The translations under genes and the position numbers were made by a program. This document shows positions 22,085-32,775 of a stretch of 64,000 nucleotides of DNA, piece by piece. The stretch is from Owenia fusiformis (Eukaryota; Annelida; Polychaeta; Sabellida; Oweniidae): positions 124,001 to 188,000 of the forward strand of contig CAIIXF020000010.1 in assembly GCA_903813345.2 (NCBI GenBank), written 5' to 3'. Each line of letters begins with the position of its first letter. Within the stretch, counting starts at the first letter, position 1. Below the pieces are notes generated by a model. That model saw only the letters and a program-made list of their open reading frames with translations, made no database searches and was not told where the DNA came from.

Positions 22085-22662
22085 CAGGGTGGGCCAAAAA
22101 CGCCACTTTTTTCAAAATGCTATAACCTTTTTAATTTTTCATACAAAATCATAATCTAGCCATGGATCATGAATTGAACACTTTTACTTGAATGAAATAT
22201 GTCACCAGCGTCTCACTTAAACATGTGGTGTGCCATGAGAAACAAGCATAATTTACAAAATGTTCCTGAACTGATACGGCCCGATGATCGCCAAGCGCCC
22301 TGAGGAAAGCCCCAGTGAGTATAGGGTATGGGAAGGTCTCCAGGAGATTGTATGAAGGCACCCAATCGAGAAAATTACTCAACTTAAGCTGGCAATGAAG
22401 ACAGGTTGAAAAAAACTTAGCTAACATTTCATTGATACAGCTATATCAGCAAGGTAACTAAAACTAAAATATATCATCAAATAGGGTGGCGGACCAATTG
22501 AACTCCTCTTTTAAATCAAATATAATCCAAGTTGATGGACTTGTTACATTATATTATTACTTAAAACCCCTGGCACTATATAACTGCAAGATTTTGGGTA
22601 TGTAGGTTGGAAAATAAAAAAGGTGTGTTTTGAAAAAGAAGTGGCGTTTTTGGCCCACCCTG
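22085..22662. mobile_element. Tc1/mariner-type MITE, CAGGGTGGGCC ends
   Basis: The terminal inverted repeats run CAGGGTGGGCCAAAAACGCC (22085) and GGCGTTTTTGGCCCACCCTG (22643-22662). TA precedes the left end; the right side reads CATA, a probably mutated TA. The 578-bp length and lack of any transposase motif make it non-autonomous. The open minus-strand frame inside (22427-22167) has no recognisable transposase motif. Confidence 0.85.
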
Positions 22663-22667
22663 CATAA

Positions 22668-23625
22668 TAACATGACAGATTCTCAACAAGTTCCACGCCC
22701 CTTTTCAGAACAATAATCATTTGAAAGGTCATACCTTAATTTCTGACAATGTTTTTCTCAATCTTTCAATGCAAATATGTTCAAACTTTCAATTGCAAAT
22801 ATGTTGAAAATTAATGTATACATTTAAAATCTTTTATATTTATATTCATGAGAAACCAAGACTGGTCACTCAGAGGAAAAGGCAATATGCACTACTGTTG
22901 AAAAGGGGCAAAAATAATGATTGATGATGTCATATTTTATGCAAATACGGTAATTTACATAGTTATTGTATCTTATAATGTAGGATATTTTGATACCTTC
23001 ATTTTGGTACCACTAACAGCTTTCAACTCTCGAAACTGTGGAAGTTATTGTACTTTGAAATGATTAACATCAACTCTTTCTCAAGAAGTGCCATGCCCCT
23101 TTTCAGTAACATAATAATGTAAAGTGTCATAACTTAGTGTCTGACAATGTTTTTCCAAAACTTTCAATTGCAAATATGTTCAAAATTAATGTACCTACGT
23201 ATATATTTAAATTCATTTATGTTCATGGATGACTAAGACTGGTCACTCAGGCAGCAAGGTATTGTGCGATACCGTTGTAAAAAGGCAAAAAGTACGATTA
23301 ATTATGCCATATTTATGCAAATGATACTATTTGCATAATTATTACATCTTATAATATGGGATACTATAATAGCTTCATTTTGGTACCACTTACCGCTTTC
23401 AATTCTCAAAACTGTGGAAGTTATTGTAATTAACATCAACTCTGAAAAATTCAAGATGGCTGACAACAAGATGATGGCCGCCAATGGATACCACGGGACA
23501 ATATTTCATTCCTGGAACATGCAAAAATCGTTAGTATGGTGGACCTTTAGGATTACAAAAATGTACATTAAAAATACATATTTGGGATGCATTGGGACCA
23601 TACCTTCCTACTAGACTACTTGTTG
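22668..23625 (+). repeat. Repeat X, uninterrupted copy
   Basis: Two sub-units of about 400 bp share ATGCCCCTTTTCAG-like, CTTTCAATTGCAAATATGTT and GGTACCACT-type blocks. The whole stretch is inverted relative to 13340-13626 plus 17797-18410, so it shows the pre-insertion state of the 4161-bp element's target site. Together the two copies form a large inverted pair around the reverse-transcriptase relic. Confidence 0.8.
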
Positions 23626-23729
23626 TTTGGCCTTCGGCCTTCTTTGCTCATCCATCGGCCTCCAATTCAACAATCAAGACGCATCCCAACCTGAAGTCCT
23701 GGATCCGCCCCTGTCGGTTGCCTTTTTTA

Positions 23730-24050
23730 ATTATTAATTAATTTATATACATTGAAACATTTATACAATTTTTACACAATATACAGGTACAGTGTATACA
23801 GAACTTATTGGTTATAAATTTTACTATTTCTTAATTTCCAAATTTCAAACTTGTGTTTAAACACTAGCTGGTTTCTATGGCATTTGCTCTCAAAATCTCC
23901 TTCATTGTTATAAAATAAAAGTTCTTGTTCAGAGAACTTTAAATGTTGAGTATTTACACATTCCTTTGCATTCGTACAATTGACAAATAAGTGTTTATGA
24001 CTTTCTGCTTCAACCTTGCATATTTTACAAATTCCATTTGACTTCTGAAT
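23730..24050 (-). pseudogene. 3' remnant of a non-LTR retrotransposon
   Basis: The minus-strand translation near 24030-23830 reads GICKICKVEAESHKHLFVNC followed by TNAKECVNTQ. The C..C....E...HLF..C pattern matches the zinc-ribbon segment at the end of many LINE reverse transcriptases. Nothing of the RT core precedes it, so this is a typical 5'-truncated copy, reversed relative to the window. It abuts the hairpin-headed element starting at 24062. Confidence 0.55.
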
Positions 24051-24061
24051 TTTTTGTAATT

Positions 24062-26455
24062 ATCCCATCGAACGAAGTAGGTAGATCAATTTCAAATGTT
24101 CAGGGATGATTCTTAGTATTCAAATCTTGATCTGATTAGTTTTTTGACATTCTGGGTAAATGTCAAGGCAGCCATTTTGGATTTTCCATTCTAAAATCTT
24201 GTCTGTAAAGTCTTGTTTACATGTTTTCTAGTTACTATGTAGTAACTGTTTGATGGATCAATTTCAAATTTTCATGGTTGGTTCTTAGTATGAAAATCCA
24301 GAACTAACTAAATAACTTGTCGTAGGCATTGGTCTAGTAGTTACACAAATCCTTAATTTAAAGCTGCTTTGGATCGTGTCCACAAAGATTTGTCTTCCTG
24401 CAGGGCTTAAGACACTTTGAAACGTCTTGGTCTTATATCTGAATATTTACATGTAGTATGGTATTGGTCCTATATTTGGTATGGCTTTTGGGCGTCAATT
24501 TGGTTAGTAAAAGAACGCATTGAAATTTGACAGATTGGTATGAGAATATATTGATATCTGAGAGTTCAGCCTAGGACCCCCACCGGATTTTGTAAACAGT
24601 GAACCCGCTCAGATGCATAGCAAATGAATTTGAATAATGCTCCAGAATTTGATTGTAAATAATAGGATGAACCCAATATCAGATCGCTTCGATCACTCAT
24701 GTTGATATTTGATATCAATTTTGAATCAACATCATACCACCAAGAAATTACACGTATCTGATATTTTGGAAATTTCTTAGCTTGTATTCGCGAATGCAAC
24801 TAACGGCTAGCAGCTACCGGTTTAACTTACTATTTTATGGGTAACTCATTATCCAATACATCACTCATACATAACGTATTATTATGTATAAATGTTGTAT
24901 CTGTTTTCTTTAAAGGGTGACGCATATCGTTTAGCAAATCGAACGCTCGTTTCTGGTGTTGCTCACCGTTTAGTATAAAAGGCCCGATCCCGGAATAATA
25001 CTCAAGGGTTCACAGGTTCGAGGTTGTTGTGTCAACACCTCTAACTGTTATACAGCATAAGTATATTATAGATCGTCACACATTTATAAAAGGGTGATTT
25101 TTATTTTGACAAATCAATTCCACATTTATGGGTGAAGTTTCAGGATCTTCTATTTGTGTATAATAAGGAAAAATTGGCATCTAAATTTCCCCATAACGTA
25201 ATAGCACACAGCTTGGCATATGAAATATCCTACAAATGAAACAAAGCAAGACAAACCGGTTTCTAATACAAGGATTTATATTGGCTGTTGTACATGTATT
25301 CTTTGAACGCAATCACTCTTTGGATAACGTTTTCAAAATCATTATAAACGGATTACTTTATCTCAAAGACAATTTCAATAAACTGGATTTTACAGAACTC
25401 CCCTTATTTCTTAAAAATGGACCGATCCAGTTGATTCGCCTGGAGCCGCCATATTGTTTTTTTACGGGATGCTAATCGTCACCCTTTAATGTTGTATTGT
25501 TGATAGATTTATGTTTACATGTTTAATCCATTTTATTATGGGAATAGAAGCGACATAATAATAATAAGGTGAATAGTTTTACGCAAAAAATATGTTTCAA
25601 GATGGCCGCCTCTTTAAAAATGGTCAGAAATTTTCGCGATAATCTATGTTTTTCATTTTAAACCAAAGTAATAAATATTATTGTTTTAAATATTGAAAGT
25701 ATATTCAAAATATATATCTATTTCACGTTTATTCCGTGTTTTTCATTTTGACCCCAAGGGACTGTGTATGGGAGTCAGGAAAACGGGAATTTATCTTAAT
25801 TTTGAGATCTTTCTGAAGTATAGCTTTACTATACTCAAATGAAGGGCAGTTTAGAGTAGATTGCAAATAGTATATCGTAATTTGGGCCTTGTAAAATTCA
25901 AAATGGCCACCTTATGTGAGATTTCGCAACAGTTTTCTATTCTCTTCAAAGTTATGGCTTTATTATACTCAAATTGAAGGATGTTTAGGGTAGATCATTG
26001 TTATGATATTGTTTCTGATTTGTGCCTCAGAAAATTTAAAATGGCTGTCAACAGGAATTTGCGTTAATTTTGAGATCTTTCTGAAGTAAAGCTTTACTAT
26101 ACTCAAATGAAAGGTAATTTAGAGTAGATTGCAACTATTGTATAAATGTTCTGATTTTGGCCATTAAAAATGGCCGCCTGATGTGGGATTTCACAATAAT
26201 TTTCTGAACTCCTCAAAGTATGGCTATACTATTCTTAAATTGAAGGAAAATTTTGTTTTCCTGATTTGTGCCTCAGAAAATTCAAATTGTCTTTCTTATT
26301 TGTGCATTTGAAACACTTAAATGGTCACTCAAATGCTTAAATTGGTAGAAATTTTGATATTTCTCTAATGTTTGTATTTTCTGTGACAAATACAGATTCA
26401 ATTATATTATAGTGTTCCTTGGGATTTGCTACTCCGTGGAGTTGCCGTTTTCTAG
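24062..26455 (+). mobile_element. Hairpin-headed, Helentron/HINE-like element, copy interrupted by a TTAA MITE
   Basis: It starts ATCCCATCGAACGAAG (24062), as the element at 43783 does, and ends with GGGATTTGCTAC..GTTGCCGTTTTCTAG (to 26455), matching the other copies' tail. Internal units repeat AAGATGGCCGCC / AAAATGGCC and TTTACTATACTCAAATGAAG at roughly 150-bp spacing (25600-26350). A 580-bp MITE is inserted at 24910-25489. The stretch 24330-24607 is shared with 21590-22060. There is no coding region. The Helentron-associated assignment is inferred from layout. Confidence 0.5.
24910..25489 (+). mobile_element. TTAA-flanked MITE, copy 1
   Basis: It runs from TTAAAGGGTGACG to CGTCACCCTTTAA, so both ends are TTAA plus AGGGTGACG inverted repeats. 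A TTAA target fits piggyBac-type (or Kolobok-type) elements. A second, split copy in reverse lies at 43563-46657. Inside is a TATA-like GTATAAAAGGCCCGATC followed by GTTCACAGGTTCGAGG. The 79-codon frame at 25236-25475 matches no family I recognise and probably opens by chance. Confidence 0.85.
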
Positions 26456-26626
26456 TTTAAATATTTATATTAACTGCCACTTTTCTGTTGCTCAGATGCA
26501 AAAAGCAAATAAAGCAATCGATAACTTCACTACAATAAATTATTTAATAGGTCGATAAACTCCAGGGTGGGACAATCCATATAGCGGCTTAATTAGCAAC
26601 CACAAAATCCAGAGGTTTAAGAAACA

Positions 26627-27603
26627 CAGGTCGTATAAAAAAACGCAACAAGTAGTTATCTCGTAAAATCACAAAACTAGTGATGACTACATCAATTTCA
26701 TTTAATGTACCATAAAGCCACGTCTCTCGATGTCATTCATTCACATGTGGTAATGGTTGAGTGAGAAATCCTTCCATTTGCACAGTGGGTCAAAATCGGC
26801 TCTGCGCCAAGTTTTAGATATTGAAAAAATCAGTGCAAGGGTTAAGTGCCAATGGAAGTTCCCCTGACTTGAATTGTTGTGACTTTTTCTTTTGGAGCTA
26901 TCTCAGGAGCATCTGTGCTCACAATTCCTCCACCAGATATTGCAAAATCTCGAGAAAGATTTTCCCATGGGCTGCTTTTCTTTGCTTTAACCCACACATG
27001 ATTCAGGGCTGAACCATGCATGACGTGGACAGATGAGCGCATCTTTATGTGCAAGGAAGTGGTGGCAATTTGGAGGGGTATAGGATGTATTCTTGCAAGA
27101 GTATGAGTATGAACATATTACTGTCTATTCCACACCTGTCACACCTTCTTCCAACAGCCCTTATGCCCCTTGTACTGACTTTTGCAATGTTTTAAACTTG
27201 GGTCCGAGCTGAAATTTGCTCCACTTTGCAAAATTAATGATTATTCGGCCAGAGATGACTCCCTGTGAATGAATGATATTCCATTACAAAGAGGAGTAAT
27301 TTGGCTTTTGGTACATGGAATTAAAAGGATGCATTCAGCATTGGTTTTATGTTTTCGTCCAATATTGCATCGGGCTCCGTACACTGACTTTTGCAATGTT
27401 TATAACTTGGCCCAAAGCTAATTTTGGCCCACTTTGCAAATGGATTGATTACTCGCCCAACCATGACCAAATATCAATGAATGATATATCGTTGTAAAGA
27501 GGAGATACATGGCTTTATGGTGCATTGAATGAAATCAATGCTGTTATCACTGGTTTTGTGCTTTTCCAAGATAACAATCTGTTGCGTTTTTTGATACGCA
27601 CTG
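26627..27603 (+). mobile_element. Mariner-type element with long sub-repeated termini
   Basis: The outer ends pair as CAGGTCGTATAAAAAAACGC (26627) and GCGTTTTTTGATACGCACTG (to 27603), with TA after the right end. Inverted similarity extends about 200 bp inward, through GTGGGTCAAAAT / ATTTTGGCCCAC. The right terminus is duplicated in tandem (near 27175-27330 and 27375-27540, sharing TGACTTTTGCAATGTTT and CCACTTTGCAAA). A transposase fragment survives inside. Confidence 0.7.
26845..26990 (+). pseudogene. Mariner transposase C-terminal fragment
   Basis: The frame at 26845 reads ANGSSPDLNCCDFFFWSYLR then SICAHNSSTRYCK, which matches the SPDLNPCDFFLWGYLK signature around the third catalytic Asp of mariner transposases. 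The upstream catalytic region is missing and the frame is short, so this is a relic inside the element at 26627-27603. Confidence 0.65.
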
Positions 27604-27890
27604 TAGAAGTACTGTATGCCTACTTAGTCTTTCTTTGTAGTTTACTCTCTAAATGTTGCTCTTCGTGGTTTTGTTAAATGTTAGTTTATTGATATTATAC
27701 TATACTCTACAAAGTCATTTACATAATTTGATGATTGCTAGCCTAGAATCTTTCATTCATTTTCTAAAATAGCATTTGTTTTGTGCCACTGTTGCCCTGT
27801 GTGTTTTCTCCCTTTGTCATATACTAAGTTAAAATATCTTGATATGGTCCACATTCAGACATTGTAATATCTTAGACTTTACGTCCATAC

Positions 27891-28097
27891 CACTGGCGGA
27901 TGTGGGGGGGGCCCGCCCTTCCCCCCTATTTTGAGCTAAAAAAGCCTCAAGGCCCCTAAAAGTGGGCCTTTTTGGTCATAAATAGGCTTTCTAAGGCCTC
28001 ATTTTTTATTTAAGGCCAAATTTTGAAGAAAATGGGCTTCAAATTGTCAAAATTTGTGCCCAATTTTTGGCCATTCCCCCTCCCAGATCCGCCCCTG
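27891..28097. mobile_element. Short MITE with GGCGGAT ends, copy 1
   Basis: The ends are CACTGGCGGATGTGG and CAGATCCGCCCCTG, an inverted pair, with GGCCC/GGGCC-rich internal sequence. A similar element lies at 32611-32775 and a single end (GGATCCGCCCCTG) at about 23700. The end sequence resembles widespread hAT-type MITEs, but no clear 8-bp target duplication is seen. Confidence 0.6.
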
Positions 28098-28224
28098 CAT
28101 ACATTATTAACTTATACAACAATATTGATGGATGACATTTTGTAAAAAAATCTCCAAAAGACGTGGTCACTGTTAGTCGTCCAATGGGTTGTTCGATATT
28201 TCAGCAGGAAGTTGAATAACGCAA

Positions 28225-28623
28225 ATGCGAGTAGGTAGTTACCAGTTTCACCACCAGGTGGCTCGCTCGGGTCAGATAGGTTGGCGGGTATAGTAGAACG
28301 TTCCCTTTAACTTAAATTACATCTGCTTCAGTGGTTCAATTTTCATATAGCCCTTATGTATCGAAGTGTTATGCAAATTAAAGTATGGCCAGTAAAAGAA
28401 AATGTAAGAAAAAATATTTCACTTTTTGTGATTTTTTAATATGAGGTCTATCACCCCGAACTAGAAGTCACATTTTCAAAAAAGATTAAATTTTCAAAGT
28501 TGATAAACAATTTTCGAAACCATATTTTTAGATGTAGTTTTACATGTAGATTTCAAATATGACATCAGTTTGACATAATTTTGAATATTTAATGACGTAA
28601 ATCAAGATCATTCCTACTCGCAT
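28225..28623. mobile_element. MITE with ATGCGAGTAG ends, copy 2
   Basis: It runs from ATGCGAGTAG to CTACTCGCAT, in the same orientation and order as 890-1311, and ends 400 bp upstream of the ANKH-like start codon. It could contribute 5' regulatory sequence to that gene, though nothing shows this directly. Confidence 0.65.
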
Positions 28624-28625
28624 TT

Positions 28626-29022
28626 AGTCTATTAGGAATGCTACCTTGCTCGGAAAATATCACACTTCTTGCGAACGCATTTGTACCACTCGAAAATACA
28701 ACTTTCGGCTCATGGCTCGGGTCGTTAGTTGCTGCTGTTAGTTTTTCAAGTAGACTTTAGTTCAAGATAAGCGCAGCGAAACACTGCAGGATATACAGTC
28801 AACAAATTAACAGCAAAATATGCAATGAAAAATGCAAAATAGATCGCTGTTCAAAAATAAGAGCGTTGCATTTTTGAGTTACCCTGTAATAAATCTTAAT
28901 AAAGCATCATTAAGCAGGCTTGCGTGTCGAACTCGCAAATCGATTAGATCTATAGAGTTTCACTTCTAAACATCAGAAGTTAGAGCATCAAACCAAGAGT
29001 GATTAAAGTTTGGAGAAAGGTC
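28626..29022 (+). promoter_or_regulatory. Upstream region of the ANKH-like gene
   Basis: This is unique, somewhat GC-richer sequence between a MITE and the ATG, with no clear TATA box and no evident splice acceptor just before the ATG. It presumably holds the promoter and 5' UTR, judged only from position. Confidence 0.25.
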
Positions 29023-30408
29023 ATGTGGAACACGATTAATTCAAAGTCAGAATTTGGAGAATATTCATTAATTTGTAAATTATTCCTGCCCTTGTGCATC
29101 TCAAACTTTAGGATTGCGTTTAACAGATATTTAGATTATTTTAGTCAGACATTTGCCGAGGATGTTACATCAGCCTTAACAATTCTTTCGATCGTACGTA
29201 TGATGCTAGCACTATCTAAGTCATACCCATCACCAACTGCGACGAAACAGATATTAATCGTACTCGTGGAGACTCGTCAGGATTTTTACAAAGCCATGGC
29301 ATTTATAGCGCTTTTTGGATCCATAATGCTCTCTATTCTTTTGACGTTTGGATTAACACCGGCAGGTGGACTTTTCAAAATTTTGTTCAAAATTTCAGAT
29401 GATGAGTTACACTTGACACAGCTTGGCATAACTAGCATTTGTCTTGTTCCATTTTTATCAAATCTACAGAATGCATTAGAAGGGATTCTTTTAAAAGAGA
29501 ATAGTTGGAAACTAAACATGTTTTCGAAGATTGACAGCATTCTCCTCAAGATATCCACTGTTGCTGTACTGATGAACACAACTCTAGCGAAATACTACCC
29601 CATTTTCATACCTATTATATCTGTGTATATATCGTCATTATGTGCATTGTTGATATTGGGTTTAGCTTATAAGTTGTCACTTTTCAAAGAACTCCCGGAT
29701 GAGGCATCGAGGCAGAATTCGAACAGAAAACCGCTAACATTTATGGATATCGTGAAGTTGACAGCTCCGATGGGAATGAAACAAATTGTGGAAAAATTTG
29801 AGTTGACACTTTTGAAAATCATCCTTGTTCATATATCGAACAGCGAAATGGAGGGAAAGCATGTATTAGCGTACTTGGATGTCGTGCAAAATGCGGGCTA
29901 CGTATTATCCAGATGGCTATTTGGGATACCACCACTAATGACAGTATATTTAGGAAAGAATTTGAAGAATGTTGTGTACAAAGATCGGTATGATAGACTT
30001 GTTGTGTTTATATCTATTGTTGTAGCATTTGCAACGTTGCTAAAGGTTCTTGTTTGCTGGGTACCATCGTTAACCAAAGCTTTTCTTGTAGGGATTTTTA
30101 ACATACCAGAGATTGAGTTTAATTTTATAAGTTACCCATTCAAGTTGTGGACATTTCGGCCATTATTATATGGCGTGTATACGTTTTCTGTGGGAGTACT
30201 GACACATAAAAAAGACACAAAGATTCTTATCACGTGTTCCATTCTGGAACTAGTGATGATTTCAGGTGTACCGCTTTTGTTAAATCTAATTGAGATATAC
30301 GGCCTACTGTCCGGAATTATGTCCCTTTATATTTCACAAGCGGTATCAACTTATATTGTCTACATATACTATTATGTTAAACATTGTTATCGTGCCACGC
30401 AGCTATAG
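29023..30408 (+). CDS. ANKH-like (progressive ankylosis) membrane protein, intronless
   Basis: This is a single 461-codon frame. The first ATG (29023) is in good context (G at -3); the frame is open further upstream but only from non-ATG codons. The protein is hydrophobic throughout, with about 10-12 predicted membrane segments. It aligns by eye to ANKH along its length: LFLPLCISNF near the N-terminus (ANKH FLVPLGITNI), ILIVLVETRQDFYKAM (VFVNSKRDRTKAV), GILLKENSW (GILLKHKYS), then PIFIPIISVYISSLCALLIL ([20 protein letters not shown]), VPSLTKAFLVGIFNI (TPNVSEKILIDIIGV), and a TM-rich end near IYGLLSGIMSLYISQA. ANKH sits in the plasma membrane and promotes release of ATP/citrate and extracellular pyrophosphate. 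Vertebrate ANKH has introns and a longer acidic tail, which is absent here. The frame is intact, so the gene is probably a functional divergent paralogue or old retrocopy. Identity is low, so a related MATE-like transporter is the alternative. Confidence 0.7.
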   Translation: MWNTINSKSEFGEYSLICKLFLPLCISNFRIAFNRYLDYFSQTFAEDVTSALTILSIVRMMLALSKSYPSPTATKQILIVLVETRQDFYKAMAFIALFGSIMLSILLTFGLTPAGGLFKILFKISDDELHLTQLGITSICLVPFLSNLQNALEGILLKENSWKLNMFSKIDSILLKISTVAVLMNTTLAKYYPIFIPIISVYISSLCALLILGLAYKLSLFKELPDEASRQNSNRKPLTFMDIVKLTAPMGMKQIVEKFELTLLKIILVHISNSEMEGKHVLAYLDVVQNAGYVLSRWLFGIPPLMTVYLGKNLKNVVYKDRYDRLVVFISIVVAFATLLKVLVCWVPSLTKAFLVGIFNIPEIEFNFISYPFKLWTFRPLLYGVYTFSVGVLTHKKDTKILITCSILELVMISGVPLLLNLIEIYGLLSGIMSLYISQAVSTYIVYIYYYVKHCYRATQL

Positions 30409-30414
30409 AAGAAA

Positions 30415-32207
30415 CTCGAGAGCAAAACAAGACCTTCTAGACTTCGAAACTCGCGGTCGTCAGTTCCGATCTCGCTGCGCTCGTTCCTTCCACCCAAATC
30501 ACGTTCTCACTACGAGGATATCGGCTCTTTAATCGCGTCTACTAGTTCCTCTCTCCCGAACCTATTTCTACACTCACACATCGAGTTCCAACATCGTAAA
30601 CAACACAAAAACAAATTCCACTCCCAAACCTATTTCTATGTACCAGGTCATCTAATAAGATCGCGGAAAATAGTCATATTTCAATGATTTTTAATTTATT
30701 TCATGAAAATACACAATGTGTACAAAATAGTTTCTAATTGATTCTTAAATTTGATTGGTCAAAAATAATGGTCTCTATGGAAACTTGACTTTTAGGTAGG
30801 CGGGGCACTTTTTACGTCACACAACTTACCATTACAGAAATCTATCAATATATGAAAATAATGGATCCCTATGTTTAGTTGTTCTAATTTAAATTATACA
30901 CGTACTAAGGGGAAATTGACATTTCTGGGATCCTGCTAGTCCATGCTGTACCAGAGCGCCAGAAAACCAACAAAGATTATTATGCTATGGTAAGTTGGTA
31001 AAACTTAACCATGCATACAGCAACACCCAGGATAATGCACCCAGTCACACTGCTAATATTGTGCAGGAAACCATAATACGTAGCTTGACGATGACAAAGC
31101 TGTTTCGAACCAATACTCTCCAGATGGTACAATTCTTGATTTTGTTTTTAACAGGATGAAGGATCAGCTCAAAGGTGTTCGTTATGGGACAAAGCAACAA
31201 CTTTGACTTCAGCCCGGATCCAGTTAGCCCTTGAACGCCAGCGACTGTACATTTTACATAAAGGATGATTTTCACCTTATGGGACAAAAGTTGTGACTAT
31301 TATATATTAATAAGTTATATCATGTACACGTAGATAACGGAGAAGAGGAAATGTATGCATGTGCTTCACTCATAAACTTGCCTACTATTATTTTGCTTTT
31401 CTATCGAATAATATGACGTAAAAATTGCCGCGCCTATTTAAAATCCAAGTTAAACCATTTTTTACCAATCGAATAGAGGCGCCAATATTTTAGGAATCAA
31501 TAACAAAATACACATGTGTGATAAGGAGTGGTATCGATATGGTAAATTTTTTGATCACGCGTTTCTCTTAAACCAGTCATAAAAAATCTAAAAAAATTAA
31601 CACATCGTCAATTTAATGGTCATCTTTTAAAGTTCTTCTTATTTTTACTTATATATATATATATACACTTTCATCTTCACCTCATTGGAACAAAATGACA
31701 TAAACACAACATGTTTAGGTCTCTCAATATTGTAATTGTACAAAAGAAAGTTTGGTCGATTTTAAAAAAGTATCCTTTTCGCATTAAATTGTTGTCAATC
31801 AGTTAACATTACGTAAAATACCGTCTTTTTTACAGAATGTTTTCAATAATTGCTTTAAGAGAAAAACATTGTTGAATTCCAGTTCACCATATCGATACTT
31901 ATCCTTTTATGAGAAAATATCAAAACTAGTATGAGAGCATTTTTCCGTGAACTTATTGAACGACCTGCTGGTACACTCAAGCATCGAGTCCCAACACCTC
32001 GAAACAAACAAAAATAAGTTCCTCTCCCGGACCTATTCCTACACTCACGCGTTAAGTCTCAATATTGCGAACAAAGGTGGTTTGCGACTAAGGAGTCGAT
32101 ATTCGCGTTGTGAGAACGGCACACGTGTTGGAAGGAGCGAGAGGTCGGAAATGACGACTGCGTGAGTCGAAGTCTAGGAGACCTAAAAACGGGATGCTCT
32201 CATATTT
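30415..32207. repeat. Inverted repeat segments just downstream of the ANKH-like gene
   Basis: GAGAGCA and GACCTTCTAGACTTCG, then the following 100 bp or so (30417-30537), return inverted at 32085-32200 ending AGGAGACCT..GATGCTCTCATA. A direct repeat, CCGAACCTATTTCTACACTC, occurs at about 30555 and again, diverged, near 32017. The right cluster (31930-32204) is itself bounded by TATGAGAGCAT / ATGCTCTCATA and looks like a MITE. The left cluster starts within 10 bp of the stop codon. The middle (30650-31920) is AT-rich with no gene. Confidence 0.55.
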
Positions 32208-32610
32208 TCATACATGATATCATACACTAATCTGTGTATGTTGAGCGACAGTGTGATGTTCTCGATGCTTGTTTCTTGTTTATGATTAGAAACATCATCA
32301 TTCTAAATAAATATGTAGGCCTACAAAGAAAATAGCTGCACATGTATATTTATAAGTTCTGGTGTCCTTGTTTCAAAGATTGTATTGTATGGAGGTTATT
32401 TAATGGGAATTATTTCATACATATGGGTTATGCACTGGGAGGTTTTGGATACAGGGAATATCCCGAGGGATATACAATAATGGTAAGGGCATCAGTCTTT
32501 GGATCCAAGGGTCATAGGTTCCGAGGATTCCCACACGGGGCATTGAATTTAGCCCCTGGGGCGCCCTCGGGTCAGTAAACTTATATTTTTTACTGTATAG
32601 TAGGATTACA
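32208..32610. other. No gene recognised
   Basis: The frame at 32342-32578 is open but has no family resemblance and no splice signals that would support it. I see nothing else. Confidence 0.3.
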
Positions 32611-32775
32611 CAGCGGGCGGATCTGGGAAGCAACAAGGGGGGGGGGGATTTCAGGTCATAGAAAAAAACTTCCGTTCCACTTTTTGGGGCATAAAGGCCT
32701 CTTTTAGGCCCAATATTTCTTGGGCCAATTTTTTTTTCTGGGCCCACCCAAGGGGGGGGGGCAGATCCGCCAGTG
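32611..32775. mobile_element. Short MITE with GGCGGAT ends, copy 2
   Basis: The ends are CAGCGGGCGGATCTGG and CAGATCCGCCAGTG, with poly-G tracts and a GGCCC-rich interior. It is related to the element at 27891-28097. Confidence 0.6.

Noticed and set aside
25236-25475. 79-codon gene inside the TTAA MITE
   Set aside because: It has no family resemblance, and the corresponding segment of the second copy (43563-43780) lacks the start region.
29286-29579. Minus-strand frames within the ANKH-like gene
   Set aside because: They are antisense shadows of a long conserved plus-strand frame.
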